From Protula sp. h YS-2021 (Eukaryota; Annelida; Polychaeta; Sabellida; Serpulidae), in NCBI GenBank assembly GCA_949752745.1, contig OX457028.1, positions 7,334,922 to 7,398,921 of the forward strand: a stretch of DNA of 64,000 bases, in the 5' to 3' direction. Of this stretch, positions 13,601-27,500 are shown one piece after another; positions within the stretch are counted from its first letter, which is position 1, and each line of letters starts with the position of its first letter. The notes under the pieces were generated by a model. It saw nothing but the letters and a program-made list of their open reading frames with translations, ran no database searches and was not told where the DNA came from. Made by a program: the position numbers and the translations under genes.

Positions 13601-15508
13601 AGTTCCGAATTTTCTGGCTCCACGCAAATGCAAATCCCCTTAATTCTTTAACTGCCAAGGGCTTTTTTACCTGTCACTGTGGCGGGGTCAGTTATTCTGG
13701 GGCAGACACAAAAATATAGGGTTTCGAGAGTTCAGATTAGTTGTCGTACCTTGACCATGAAGATCAATTGTACCCAGATCAGTTCCCCCCTGTGGGTTGG
13801 GGGGGGGGGGGATCGTAAGAATACACCCACTGCGTTCTGTTCCGTGCATGGCGTAAGAGGCGACTAAACGGAATTTCGTTCTTTGTAACTCTTCTTTTTT
13901 TCCCACTTGTTTCTTTAGCAAGTGCGTCCCGATGTACCCATGTAGTTGATGAACGGGACGTTAAACACCAAACAAACAAACGCAGATCAGTTGCCATTAG
14001 GTCAGTTGTCGTAGATTTGGGAGCAGTTAATTGGGTCATAATAAACTGGTCATTGTCGTTGTAACGAAGTGCTACTGTGTTGTTTTTTGTGCGTGTTATT
14101 TTCCTGACTACATTCTTGTTGGGAAATTATGGCAAAACCTACACCCACATGCGTGTTTTCACTTCCGTATTTGATTTCTGCTCATGTTATACTTTCTGCC
14201 CCGCATTTTGCTTTTGCACAAATCGAAACAACTTTTTTTTTCGTTTTGCTTCTCTTTGAATTACGGAGACGATTCTATTCATTTATAACAAAACGACAAA
14301 TGTCTATATGCAAATGTTGAACTTATGAATCGCCTTTGACACATATGTAAGGAAATGAACAAATTATAGCAGTGTTTTTTGGTGATCAATCACCTACATT
14401 TTATGAACACCATGTTTGGTTTTCTACAACAGGTGTAAGATATAAAGCCTGACTTGACCTGCTTTCTTGTGTTGAGGTCCGGAGGCTATGGTTTCTCGCT
14501 CTATGACTCGTCGCGTTTAGTTGCGATATGATTGGTTCGTATTGTGCTGGGGGTGACGAGAGGACTGTGTAATAGAACCATGCCACATTTGACCTCTTGG
14601 AACTCCCACTGTGATCGTCATACTGACGTGTTATTCAGAATGGTAAAGTCACTGTGACATTTCTCGTACCTTAAGCCAAAAAACCCATCAAACAAATTCA
14701 TGGTGGAGCTAGTGAAAAAAAAAAAAAATTGCACACTACTAACATCAGCCAATGGTATTTTGTTGTTGGCAGTCTCTACCAACTCTCCATCAGTTTGGAC
14801 TTGTTTTCAACACGGTGGACGGAACAACCCCCTCCCCCCCCCAAAAAAAACGCCCCCCCCTTATATTGGCAACTGCGGAAAAGTCTCCCCCCCTATTTTC
14901 TGCTGCCCCTACCCCCATTATTTTATTGGTTTCTTAAATAATTGTGGAGTTGGGGAGAGATTTTTTTCCGGGTATGTCAAAAATCGAGGGAGAGGTTGGT
15001 TCCGGCAGTTGCAAAAGTGGGGGATTTGTCCGAAGGCGTTTTTTTTTTTTTCGATGGGATTTTTTTACGTGATACGTCTGACACAGATAGATTTCTCCAT
15101 TGAGTCCACACACAAAAACACACATACTTAAGGCATACTTACCCCCCTTCCCCCTCCCCCAACTCTGGCAGTGTTTTTATATTGCACAGGGCTGCTCGTT
15201 TTTTGTTGTTTTTTTTTTTTTCAATACCTTGTGTGGCTAGAAATCATTCACCTTCGCTATTGGTCGACAGGAACAGAAGGACGATTCGCGGTTCATTGCC
15301 GAGGTTTTACGCACGCTTATGACGGAGATGCAACAGGAGTTAGAAGCCATTGAGAAGCTGCGCGCGCTAGACGCGCAATATCGCCAGATTACGGTACATT
15401 CCGCAGCCTGTCTGTTTACTTTACTTTGTTATTTTGTTTTCTTGTTTGTTTCTGCTCTTATTTTAATTATTTAAAATTTTCTTTTCTTTCTTTTCTTTTC
15501 TTTTCTTT

Positions 15509-15568
<60 letters not shown>

Positions 15569-18500
15569 TCCCCACAGGTAGAACCTGTGGGGAATATATA
15601 CGATCGACCGCGTGTCGGTCGGTCGGTCGGTCTGTCATCAAAAATTTGTTAACACGATAACTTAAAAATTTCACGGATTTCAATCAAACTTGGTATGTGG
15701 CTTCTATGGGAACAAACACAGATCGGTATTATAAATGGACCAAGTTCGTCCAAGGAAAATGGACCAGCTGGATTTAGAAAATTTCAGCTCTTGATTGACC
15801 ATTGTTAACACGATATCTCAAGAACAAATGCAAGGAGTTTAATGAAACTTGGTGTGGGCACTAAAAGGGATCGGTATTGTAAATGGGTTTCGTTGGCCCA
15901 AGGAAAATCAACCAAATGGACTTCGAAATTTACCAAATCCTGGAAATTATTCAGCATGGGAATGAGTTTGTTAACACGATATCTCAAGAACAACTGCAGG
16001 GATTTTAATGAAACGGGGTATGTAGCTTCTATGGGAACAAACACAGATCGGTATTGTAAATGGGCCAGGTTCGTCCAAGGAAAATGTACCAACTGGACTT
16101 GGAAAATTTTTTGATTGACTATTGATAGCCGTGTTTAACTGATGGAGGGGGGGGGGGGGGCTGTAGGGAATATGTGGGCTATGCACACGGCTCTAGTTCT
16201 TTCTTTTCTTTTCTTTTCTATTCTTTTCTTTTCTTTCTTTCGTTCTTTCTTTCTTTCGCACACGAACTTACTGTTCAGAAATAATAATAAAAACCAAAAA
16301 AATCAAGTGAAATGAAAAAGCTATACGTGTTTGAGTGCTTATAAGGTCTTGACACCAAGCCAACATAGCTGTGTTATGATCATAAGTACTTGTAAGGATT
16401 GCACTATATAACTGAGATAAGAGTATGTTAAGATATTCCGTCACTCGGCCTGATAATGTACACGCTAACTCATTACACAAACGACTGATATTTAATTGCC
16501 TGACATTTCACTCACAATGAGTTGCCATTGCTGTCGTATACAAGTATGTACATTAAACAAATCCCCGGGCAGAGTATGTTCTCACGCGCGTGCATTGTGA
16601 ATGTTGACTGAGTCTCAAACAAACAAGGCATGAGGTTGTGCTTGAATTTAAGGGGAGACAACAGAATTTGCATTTCGAATTATCCATGGTAAAATACACT
16701 GAAAGGGGCTCAACACTTACTTCGAATTTACCGAATTTGTTAAACATGTTCAGATGACATTTTCCAACTGGACATTTTCCAATAAACAACAGCTCCCATC
16801 CGGACACTTTCCAACAGAAAATTTTCCAACTATTTTTCAGATGGATATTATCAAACCGCATCATTTTTTTCCAGTTTTTGTTTAATTTAACGGGTGTATA
16901 AAGGCAGTCAAATTAAGAGTGACGATTTAGGTTTTTCTCCGCATTTGTAGGTGGATTATAAATAACGGAGGAGCCCGCGTTATGGTGCGTGAATAAGAAT
17001 CTCCATGGTAATCTCGGTAAAAAAAAGGTCACACATCAATTGAAAGTCACACATCAAGTCATTGAAAAGATATGAATTAATTAATAATTTCATAAAAATC
17101 TGGCCCTTTTTAAATTTTCTAGAAAAACAAATTATGCAGTTGGAAAGTGTCCGGTTGGAAAGTGTCTTTGGGAAAGTGTCCGGTTGGAAAGTGTCTGGAT
17201 ACAGAATGTAAACGTCAGCGGACGTCAATGTGTGTTTATCGGGCGAAGCGAAACTGTTGAGTGATTCGCCTCGAGGCTGCGAGCAGTCGTGGATTAGTCC
17301 CATGCTGTCATCGTCCATAGTCGAATTCTGTCACCGTCCTTAGTCGTATGCTGTCATCGTCCTTAGTCGCATGCCGTCATCGTCCATAGTCGCATGCTGT
17401 CACCATCCTTAGTCGTATGCCGTCATCGTCCTTAGTCGTATGCCCTCATCGTCCTTAGTCGTATGCCCTCATCGTCCTTAGTCGTATGCCGTCATCGTCC
17501 TTAGTCGTGTGCTGTCATCGTCCTTAGTCGTATGCCGTCATCGTCCATAGTCATATGTCGTCATCGTCCTTAGTCGTATGCCGTCATCGTCCTTAGTCGT
17601 ATGCCGTCATCGTCCTTAGTTGTATGCCGTCATCGTCCTAAGTCGTATGCTGTCATCGTCCTTAGTCGTATGTTGTCATCGTCCTTAGTTGTATGCCGTC
17701 ATCGTCCTAAGTCGTATGCTGTCATCGTCCTTAGTCGTATGCCGTCATCGTCCTTAGTCGTATGCCGTCATCGTCCTAAGTCGTATGCTGTCATCGTCCT
17801 TAGTTGTATGCCGTCATCGTCCTAAGTCGTATGCTGTCATTGTCCTTAGTCGTATGCTGTCATCGTCCTTAGTCGTATGCTGTCTTCGTCCTTAGTCGTA
17901 TGCCGTCATCGTCTTAAGTCGTATGCTGTCATCGTCCTAGGTCGTATGCTGTCATCGTCCTTAGTCGTATGCTGTCATCGTCCTTAAGTCGTATGCTGTC
18001 ATCGTCCTTAGTCGTATGCCGCCATCGTCCTTAGTCGTATGCCGTCATCGTCCTTAGTCGTATGCCGTCATCGTTCTTAGTCGTATGCCGTCATCGTCCT
18101 TAGTCGTTTGCCGTCATCGTTCTTAGACGTATGCCGCCATCGTCCTAAGTCGTATGCTGTCATCGTCCTTAGTCGTTTGCCGTCATCGTCCTTAGTCGTA
18201 TGCCTTCATCGTCCTTAGTCGTATGTCGTCATCGTCCATAGTCGTATGTCGTCATCGTCCTTAGTCGTATGCCGTCATCGTCCTTAGTCGTATGCCGTCA
18301 TCGTCCTTAGTCGTATGTCGTCATCGTCCTTAGTCGTATGCCGTCATCGTCCTTAGTCGTATGCCGTCATCGTCCCTTAGTCGTATGCCGCCAACGTCCT
18401 TAGTCGTATGTCGTCATCGTCCATAGCCGTATGTCGTCATCGTCCTTAGTCGTATGCCGTCATCGTCCCTAGTCGTAGGCTGTCATCGTCCTTAGTCGTA

Positions 18501-21500
18501 TGCCGTCATTGTCCTTAGTCGTATGCTGTCATCGTCCTTAGTCGTATGCTGTCATCGTCCTTAAGTCGTACGCCGCCATCGTCCTTAGTCGTATGCCCTC
18601 ATCGTCCTAAGTCGTATGCCCTGATCGTCCTTAGTCGTATGTGGTCATCGTCCTTAGTCGTATGTGGTCATCGTCTTTAGTCGTATGTGGTCATCGTCCT
18701 TAGTCGTATGCCGTCATCGTCCTTAGTCGTATGCCGTCATCGTCCTTAGTCGTATGCCGTCATCGTCCTTAGTCGTATGCCGTCATCGTCCTAATCGTAT
18801 GCCCTCATCGTCCTTAGTCGTATGCGGTCATCGTCCTTAGTCGTATGCCGTCATCGTCCTCAGTCGTATGCTGTCATCGTCCTTAAGTCGTACGCCGTCA
18901 TCGTCCTTAGTCGTATGCCGTCATCGCCCTTAGTCGTATGCCGTCATCGTCCTTAGTCGTATGCCGTCATCGTCCTTAGTCGTATGCTGTCATCGTCCTT
19001 AGTCGTATGCTGTCATCGTCCATAGTCGTATGCTGTCATCGTCCTTAGTCGTAAGCTGTCATCGTCCTTAGTCGTATGCAGTCATCGTCCTTAGTCGTAT
19101 GCCGTCATCGTCCTTAGTCGTATGCTGTCATCGTCCTTAATCGTATGCTGTCATCGTCCTTAGTCGTATGCTGTCATCGTCCTTAGTCGTATGCCGTCAT
19201 CGTCTTAAGTCGTATGCTGTCATCGTCCTTAGTCGTATGCCGTCATCGTCCTTAGTCGTATGCTGTCATCGTCCATAGTCGTATGCTGTCATCGTCCTTA
19301 GTCGTATGCCGTCCATCGTCCTTAGTCGTATGCCGTCATTGTCCTTAGTCGTATGCTGTCATCGTCCTTAGTCGTATGCTGTCATCGTCCTTAGTCGTAT
19401 GCTGTCATCGTCCTTAGTCGTATGCCGTCATCGTCCTTAGTCGTATGCTGTCATCGTCCTAAGTCGTATGCCGTCGTTGTCCTTAGTCGTATGCCGTCAT
19501 CGTCCTTAGTCGTATGCTGTCATCGTCCTTAGTCGTATGCCGTCATTGTCCTTAGTCGTATGCTGTCATCGTGCTTAGTCGTATGCTGTCATCGTCCTTA
19601 AGTCGTACGCCGTCATCGTCCTTAGTCGTATGCTGTCATCGTCCTTAGTCGTATGCTGTCATCGTCCTTAGTCGTATGCCGTCATCGTCCTTAGTCGTAT
19701 GCTGTCATCGTCCTTAGTCGTATGCTGTCATCGTCCTTAGTCGTATGCCGTCATTGTCCTTAGTCGTATGCCGTCATCGTCCTTAGTCGTATGCCGTCAT
19801 CGTCCTTAGTCGTATGCCGTCATCGTCCTTAGTCGCATGCCGTCATCGTCCTTAGTCGTATGCCGTCATTGTCCTTAGTCGTATGCAGTCATCGTCCTTA
19901 GTCGCATGCCGTCATCGTCCTTAGTCGTATGCCGTCATTGTTCATAGTCGTATGCTGTCATCGTCCTTAGTCGTATGCCGTCATCGTCCTCAGTCGTATG
20001 GCGTCGGAGACACGACTGCTGGTGTCTGCTGCGGCCTAGCAGCAGTTTCCCTCCTCATTTCTGCCCCCACTGTATCCCTATATTGGACCTCCGCGGCGCG
20101 GCTATTAGCTGCCTCACAAGGTTGGATCTGGCCAGTGTTTACGTTTACAATGTTTAAACCATTTAAGTCAGTCTGGAGTAAATTCTTTGTCCTGATCGTC
20201 TTTTAATAGTTGCTCCCGATTTCGAATTTTGGCCGGAAGTGGACGCGTTGCTATTTGCGGTGGAGATATCCGGCATACATACCAACTTACTAGCAGACAA
20301 GTGACCACCTACTATGGTGACCAACAGACAAATAACCAGCTACTACATTGACCAACTGGGGGCGGATAACTGACCACCTACTGCACTGACCACCGGGGGG
20401 GGGGGGGGAGGGGAGCCGGGGAGGGGGGCAACTGACCACCTACTATGGTGACCAACAGACAAATAACCAGATACTACATTGACCAACTGGGGGCGGATAA
20501 CTGACCACCTACTGCACTGACCACCGGGGGGGGGGGAGGAGAGCCGGGGGGGGGGCAACTGACCACCTACTATGGTGACCAATAGACAAATAACCAGCTA
20601 CTACATTGACCAACTGAGGGCGGATAACTGACCACCTACTGCACTGACCACCGGGGGGGGGGGGGACAAATGACCACCTACTATGGTGACCAATAGACAA
20701 ATAACCAGCTACTACATTTACCAACTGGGGGCGGATAACTGACCACCTACTGCACTGACCACCGGGGGGGGGGCCGGGGGGGGGGCAAATGACCACGTAC
20801 TATGGTGACCAATAGACAAATAACCAGCTACTACATTGACCAACTGGGGGCGGATAACTGACCACCTACTGCACTGACCACAGGGGGTGGGGGGGAGCCT
20901 GGGGGGGGGGGGCAAATGACCACCTACTATGGTGACCAATAGACAAATAACCAGCTACTACATTGACCAACTGGGGGCGGATAACTGACCACCTACTGCA
21001 CTGACCACCCGGGGGGGGGGGAGGAAATGACCACCTACTATGGTGACCAACAGACAAATAACTAGATACTACATTGACCAACTGGGGGCGGAGAACTGAC
21101 CACCTACTGCACTGACCACCGGGGGGGGGGAGCCGGGGGGGGGCAAATGACCACCTACTATGGTGACCAATAGACAAATAACCAGCTACTACATTGACCA
21201 ACTGGGGGCGGATAACTGACCACCGGGGGGGGGGGGGAGGGGAGCCGAGGGGGGGGGCAACTGACCACCTACTGCACTGACCACCGGGGGGGGGAGGGGA
21301 GCCGGGGGGGGAGCAAATGACCACCTACTATGGTGACCAATAGACAAATAAGCAGTTACTACACTGACCACCTACAATAATTTATTAAGTAATTTTAACT
21401 ATTTTCAATTACTTTTTTTCAGTAATACCGTTTGTTTTGTACGAAGCAATGTTTATGTTTTATGTTGAGTCTTAGTTGTCAGTTACTTTGGGAATTAGGT

Positions 21501-24500
21501 GATTAAGACTGTGTGTGCGCGTGCCTCGTGACTATTGGTCAGATTTGTGGTCTGGAGACTTCTTCCTTAATATATCAATTCCAAGTTTCCATATCGGAAA
21601 TTGTTGTAAAGTATGAAATAAATGCCTGAAGTAAACGATTGTGATTCGGCTCTAGCCGTTTGTTAACAAGACAAAAAACTGAACAGCAGAATGTGGTGTT
21701 TGCACCCTGCCTCCCCCTAATGCTTTTATCCCCCCCCCCCCCCCCCACTCCAACCGCCCTCCGAAAAAATATGGCCTACGATGTCTGAAAGAAAGAGATT
21801 TGATTTTGTAGAGTGAAGTGGGCGAGTGGCTGGAGGCGACGCCAGATATGACAGGCATTAGAGCTGTGAGAAGCAACATTAAAGGTACGAAGGCGTGGCT
21901 GAAAATAGAAGGGGGTATATCACGCATGGCAGTGTGGCATAACGGTTGCTGGGAGGCCAGTAGGAGGGGGTATATCACGAATGGCAGTATGGCATAGCGG
22001 TTGCTGGGAAGTCAGTAGGAGGGGGTATATCACGCGTGACAGTATGGCATAACGGTTGCTAGGTGTTCAGTAGGAGTTGGTATATCACGCGTGACAGTAT
22101 GGCATAACGGTTGCTAGGTGTTCAGTAGGAGTTGGTATATCACGCATGGCAAAGTGGCATAACGGTTGCTGGGAGACCAGTAGGAGGGGGTATGTCACGC
22201 ATGACAGTGTGGCATAACGGTTGCTCGGAGACCAGTAGGAGGGGGTATATCACGCATGGCAGTGTGGCATAACGGTTGCTGGGAGGTCAGTAGGAGGGGT
22301 TATATCACGCATGGCAGTGTGGCATAACGGTTGCTGGGAGACCAGTAGGAGGGGGTATATCACGCATGGCAGTGTGGCATAACGGTTGCTGGGAGGTCAG
22401 TAGGAGGGGTTATATCACGCATGGCAGTGTGGCATAACGGTTGCTAGGAGGTCAGTAGGAGGGGGTATATCACGCATGGCAATGTGGCATAACGGTTGCT
22501 AGGAGGTCAGTAGGAGGGGGTATACCACGCATGGCAATGTGGCATAACGGTTGCTAGGAGGTCAGTAGGAGGGGGTATATCACACATGGCAGTGTGGCAT
22601 AACGGTTGCTCGGAGACCAGTAGGAGGGGGTATATCACGCATGGCAGTGTGGCATAACGGTTGCTGGGAGACCAGTAGGAGGGGGTATATCACGCATGGC
22701 AGTGTGGCATAACGGTTGCTAGGAGGTCAGTAGGAGGGGTTATATCACGCATGGCAGTGTGGCATAACGGTTGCTAGGAGGTCAGTAGGAGGGGGTATAT
22801 CACGCATGGCAATGTGGCATAACGGTTGCTAGGAGGTCAGTAGGAGGGGGTATACCACGCATGGCAATGTGGCATAACGGTTGCTAGGAGGTCAGTAGGA
22901 GGGTTTATATCACGCATGGCAGTGTGGCATAACGGTTGCTGGGAGACCAGTAGGAGGGGGTATATCAGGCATGGCAGTGTGGCATAACGGTTGCTAGGAG
23001 GCCAGTAGGAGGGGGTATATCACGCATGGCAGTGTGGCATAACGGTTGCTGGGAGAAGGAATTACGTGTGTTCTGAGATTGTCACGTTTAAAATTATCTT
23101 GTCTGAAAATTTTATTGATTTATTTTGCTTTGAAAAAAATGTTAAAATATTAAAATTAATTTTCAGGTTTGAAGTCGAAATTACGCCATAAATTGGCGGA
23201 TCTGTCTGACCTTGAAGAAAGTGAGGAAAGTGACAGTGAGGAGATGACGCAGCTATCGCAAGAGCTGAACGACATCAGGGCGCAACTGCACGCCGCCTTC
23301 GCCCAAGAGGAGACGATATTGGTAGGCAGTCGCCTGTCAGTCTCCCCTACAGGCGTCACTCACCCAGATGGCATTGTCTACAAGCGTCAGTCTGACAGCC
23401 TTGTCTACAAGCGTCACCCTGACAGCCTTTGTCTACAAGCGTCAGTCTGACGGCCTTGTCTACAAGCGTCAGTCTGACGGTCTTGTCTACAAGCGTCAGT
23501 CTGACGGCCTTGTCTGCAAGCGTCACCCTGACAGCCTTGTCTACAAGCGTCACCCTGACAGCCTTGTCTACAAGCGTCACCCTGACAGCCTTGTCTACAA
23601 GCGTCACCCTGACGGCCTTGTCTACAAGCGTCAGTCTGACGGCCTTGTCTACAAGCGTCACCCTGACAGCCTTGTCTACAAGCGTCACCCTGACAGCCTT
23701 GTCTACAAGCGTCAGTCTGACGGACTTGTCTACAAGCGTCACCCTGACAGCCTTGTCTACAAGCGTCACCCTGACAGCCTTGTCTGCAAGCGTCACCCTG
23801 ACGGTCTTGTCTACAAGCGTCACCCTGACGGCCTTGTCTACAAGCGTCAGTCTGACAACCTTGTCTACAAGCGTCAGTCTGACGGCCTTGTCTACAAGCG
23901 TCACCCTGACAGCCTTGTCTACAAGCGTCAGTCTGACGGCCTTGTCTATAACTGTCAACGCCCGAAAGCCCAAACCAAATGGCATTGTTAATCCATTTCT
24001 TGTTTCATTATCACTAAAATTATAGATATAAAACTGACACCAAAGCCGGCTGTAGGATTTCGCTTGTGTAGAGCATTCTGCAGGTGAAGAGCATTATGTA
24101 GAAGATTATTTTTTCGAGTGTAGGAGAAAATCACTCAGCGTGAAATTTTCCTCATATTTTTGTTGTATTTGTTAAAACAGTACCCAAGGACTGAGAATGT
24201 CGGAGACCAGGGGTGTATCAAACATTTATAGGATTAAATAAAAAAATACTTAAATAAAATAAAAACTGTTGCATTTGATGCAGGCTGAACTGGCGGGTGT
24301 GGCTGAACAACATTTCCCCGAATTACTCATCAGCAACCCAGAATTGGGTTTGGCCAATGAACTGGAGTACGGAGGTCTTGTCAAATTAGGGCGGAGCTTA
24401 ACGCAGTATGACACTAGCCAATTGGTGGAGAGCAAGAATTCTGTGCTGCTAGCGAACTACAACGGTGCGCTCGTTGTTTTAAAGGTAATGGGTGACCGGT

Positions 24501-27500
24501 GTGGTCTCAATGCTGGGATCAATACAGTATATTATTGATTTTAACAAGAAATATTCTGCGTCTTTTGAACTGCTGAGTGTTAGCCAATGGCTGCACAGAG
24601 CTGAGAGAAGTGTACGTCACGTGGTCTGTCAAAGCCTTAGTAATCGACCAGTGAAACAGTGAGTGAACTTTTTGTACGTAATGTAACTTTGGTGATAGCA
24701 AATGCATTGCACTTTGTTCATGAGGTCTTAGTGCTCTTGCTATTGTGTTGAGGCAAGTTGAAAGTCATGGCGCTTGTCAGATGTCTGGGGGACATGTGTG
24801 GTAACACTAATGTGACTGTTAAGAATTTATGTGGCAAAGTATTTTTGTTCTTGTTAATCGTTAAAACAGTGTGAAAATTATGAAACTTTCTATATTTGCT
24901 GGCAGAAAATGCATGTGAAAATAAATGCTGTTTTTTTTCATGACCAGGAATATTTGATCGGGGACAAAGTCGGGGTATCCAGGGAGGACTTCCTGGAGCG
25001 GGCGCGGGCATACCACCGCGTTAGCGACGCGCACTTAGTTCCTCTCAGGGCTATATTCTTTCAGCAGGTAAACGCTTCAGATATGCACAGATAGTTTTGC
25101 AGAAGAAATAATCCCACGGTTATGTAATCCATATTCCTTCCCGTGTGTCAAATCCCTGAGAGAAAATGCGGAGGGATAAGTGTTCATATTTAGCAGACTT
25201 ATTTTGGTTCACATGAAGTATTGTTGACCAGTAAGAAAAATGTTGACCTTTAGGTGAACATTTTCAGATCTGGTCAACAATATCTTTATGTTGATTCGAA
25301 GTAAGTCAACAGCTGCTTCATCACGTGACTTGCCGGAAGTTTAATTATAGTTATTTGCAGTATTTATTGACTTTCGCTTTCTGGTCAGCACTTAAAGATT
25401 GACTTGGGAATCTGCCAAGAAAATGGCGGCATTTGCATAAGTCATGTAACAATTGCAGTAGTTACACAGGGAGACCCGCTCCGGCACGTGTAACATTCCA
25501 CCCCTCGGGGTAACAATACTGCACGTCACCCTCCTAACTACATCACCCGATTGTGTTACACAGGGAGACCAGCACGTGTTCGTACAGACCCCTTACTTCC
25601 CCAACAACTTACATGATTACGTCACCACGAACGCGCCATTGTCAGATGAGGTATGTGTAAAATTATTTATTGACATTTTTTTTTATTCGAGCACATATGG
25701 TCCACAAAAATCAGCAATGTTTGTTTTAACCTTTTGTTTTTGGCAACGTGTGTATAAATTCCTCCTGCAGTTAGTTGTATAGAAGAATTATTGAAGGTGG
25801 GCAATTGCGTTATAAGACGGGCAAAATAGTTCCCGTTTTGCTGTGCAAGTTTTATTGCGGTGACTTGTATCTTTGAGGGTGGGGCAGGTAACGGTAACTC
25901 ATATGATACCAAGTGGCCTTAACACACCACATTGTTGGTGAAAAGGCCTGGGAGTAACTGTCCCCAATTATGTCGTATAACCGGATTGTGGTGTGTAAAA
26001 TATGTAACGGTTTGTGCGGAATGGAAGATCATAGAAATATATTATGGCGCATAACCAGATTGTGGTGCGTAAAATATAACGAATTGTGAGGATTACAAGA
26101 TCACAAACATATATAATGTAATACAAATGAAGCATATCATAATCTGGTTAGCGAGGAGACTGAAAAGGTAATATAATTGTAACTTGAGTTCGGCCCCACT
26201 AAGCAAAACCATTTTGAACCCAAAATTTCAACAGAAATTTCAAAACAAACTGAAAATCAATATGGCGATGCTGTAGACATGTGTACCTGCCGTGACTATT
26301 GCAGGTGGTTTACGAGATCTGTAAGGGTGTGGCTGGGGCCCTGAAAACCTTGCACGCTGACGACATCGTGCACGGGAGTGTGCACCCCCATAACGTGCTC
26401 GTGACGCAAGAAAACCAAGCCGTGCTTGCCGACCACGACTTCACGAAATCCCTGGTAAGGACTTGCTGATTAGGTTGGTGAAGTGAATTGTTTCGTTTGA
26501 TTCTTCTTCTTCTTCTTCTTCTTCTTCTTCTTCTTCTTCTTCTTCTTCTTCTTCTTCTTCTTCTTCTTCTCTTCTTCTTCTTCTTCTTCTTCTTCTTCTT
26601 CTTCCTCCTCCTCTTCGTCTTCTTCAAATCATTGCTGTTGTTGTTGTTGTTTTGTTTTGTTTTATTTTGTGAGGGGGGGGGGGGGGGGCGAGTGGGAATC
26701 ACGGGGATTCGCTTAAAGTATGTAAAAAGGAAATTTCATTGATTCGGTCAGATTGGGGAACGCAGTGTCCTTAGAATTATTTATAAATTGCGAAAACAAA
26801 CTTGTATATGAAAAAAAAATATCATTTTTAACGCGCATTATCTAATTAATGCTGTATGCTGGAGTAGTCCAATTTTGAGCAATAAATAAATAAACAGTGG
26901 GTTAATTTGGCGTTTTTTGGCTTCGCATGGTATTTGCAGACGCAGCGTTGTGAGAATCCACACCACAGGAACGGACTGACCTTTTGCGCAAGCGAGGCGC
27001 TGCGTAAGGCGCCACACGGTGCGCCAGCAGACATGTACTGCCTGGGGCTACTGGCACTGTGGATGTATGCGCCGCGGCAGCAGTTCACGCGAGGCAGCGA
27101 CGGCGAACTCGTCTACTCGCTCGAGGCTGTCCCACCCTTCATGCAGCGTGAGTAGAGGACACGAACCCCCCACCCCACCTCCACGTACCCGCCGCCAACC
27201 TCCACCCCACCGCCACCGAGGCTGTCCCACCCTTCATGCAGCGTGAGTAGAGGACTTGAGCCCCCCCCCCCCCCCCCCCCGAGCAACATCTGACAGTGCC
27301 AAGATTCTGTTCCGTCTGTCAGATAACCCAGCTTTGTTTCACACCCTCGTATGTGTCACTGCATAAAAAAGGTCATATTAACGTTTCTTAACGTCGATAT
27401 TACCCCCTCCACTTAACCCCCCCCCCCCCCCACAGGGGCTCCCCACATATAAATTTCAGAAAACAATATTTTACTTTGCCGATTGCTTCACTTGCAGAGA

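Noticed and set aside
20343..21371. Repeated minus-strand Pro-rich frames (SRWSVIRPQLVNVVAGYLS)
   Set aside because: Derived from the G-rich ~120 bp array; unit length varies with G-runs, so the frame is not kept.
17287..23960. CRISPR array
   Set aside because: Repeats are contiguous minisatellites without unique spacers, in animal DNA with introns.
23356..24025. Three overlapping ~200-codon frames on both strands
   Set aside because: All are the 27-bp intronic minisatellite read in stop-free phases; exon e ends at 23321 with a good donor and the next exon joins in frame at 24284.
26310..26742. Arg/Lys-rich and Leu-rich frames
   Set aside because: Products of the (CTT)n tract overlapping exon i of the STK31-like gene.
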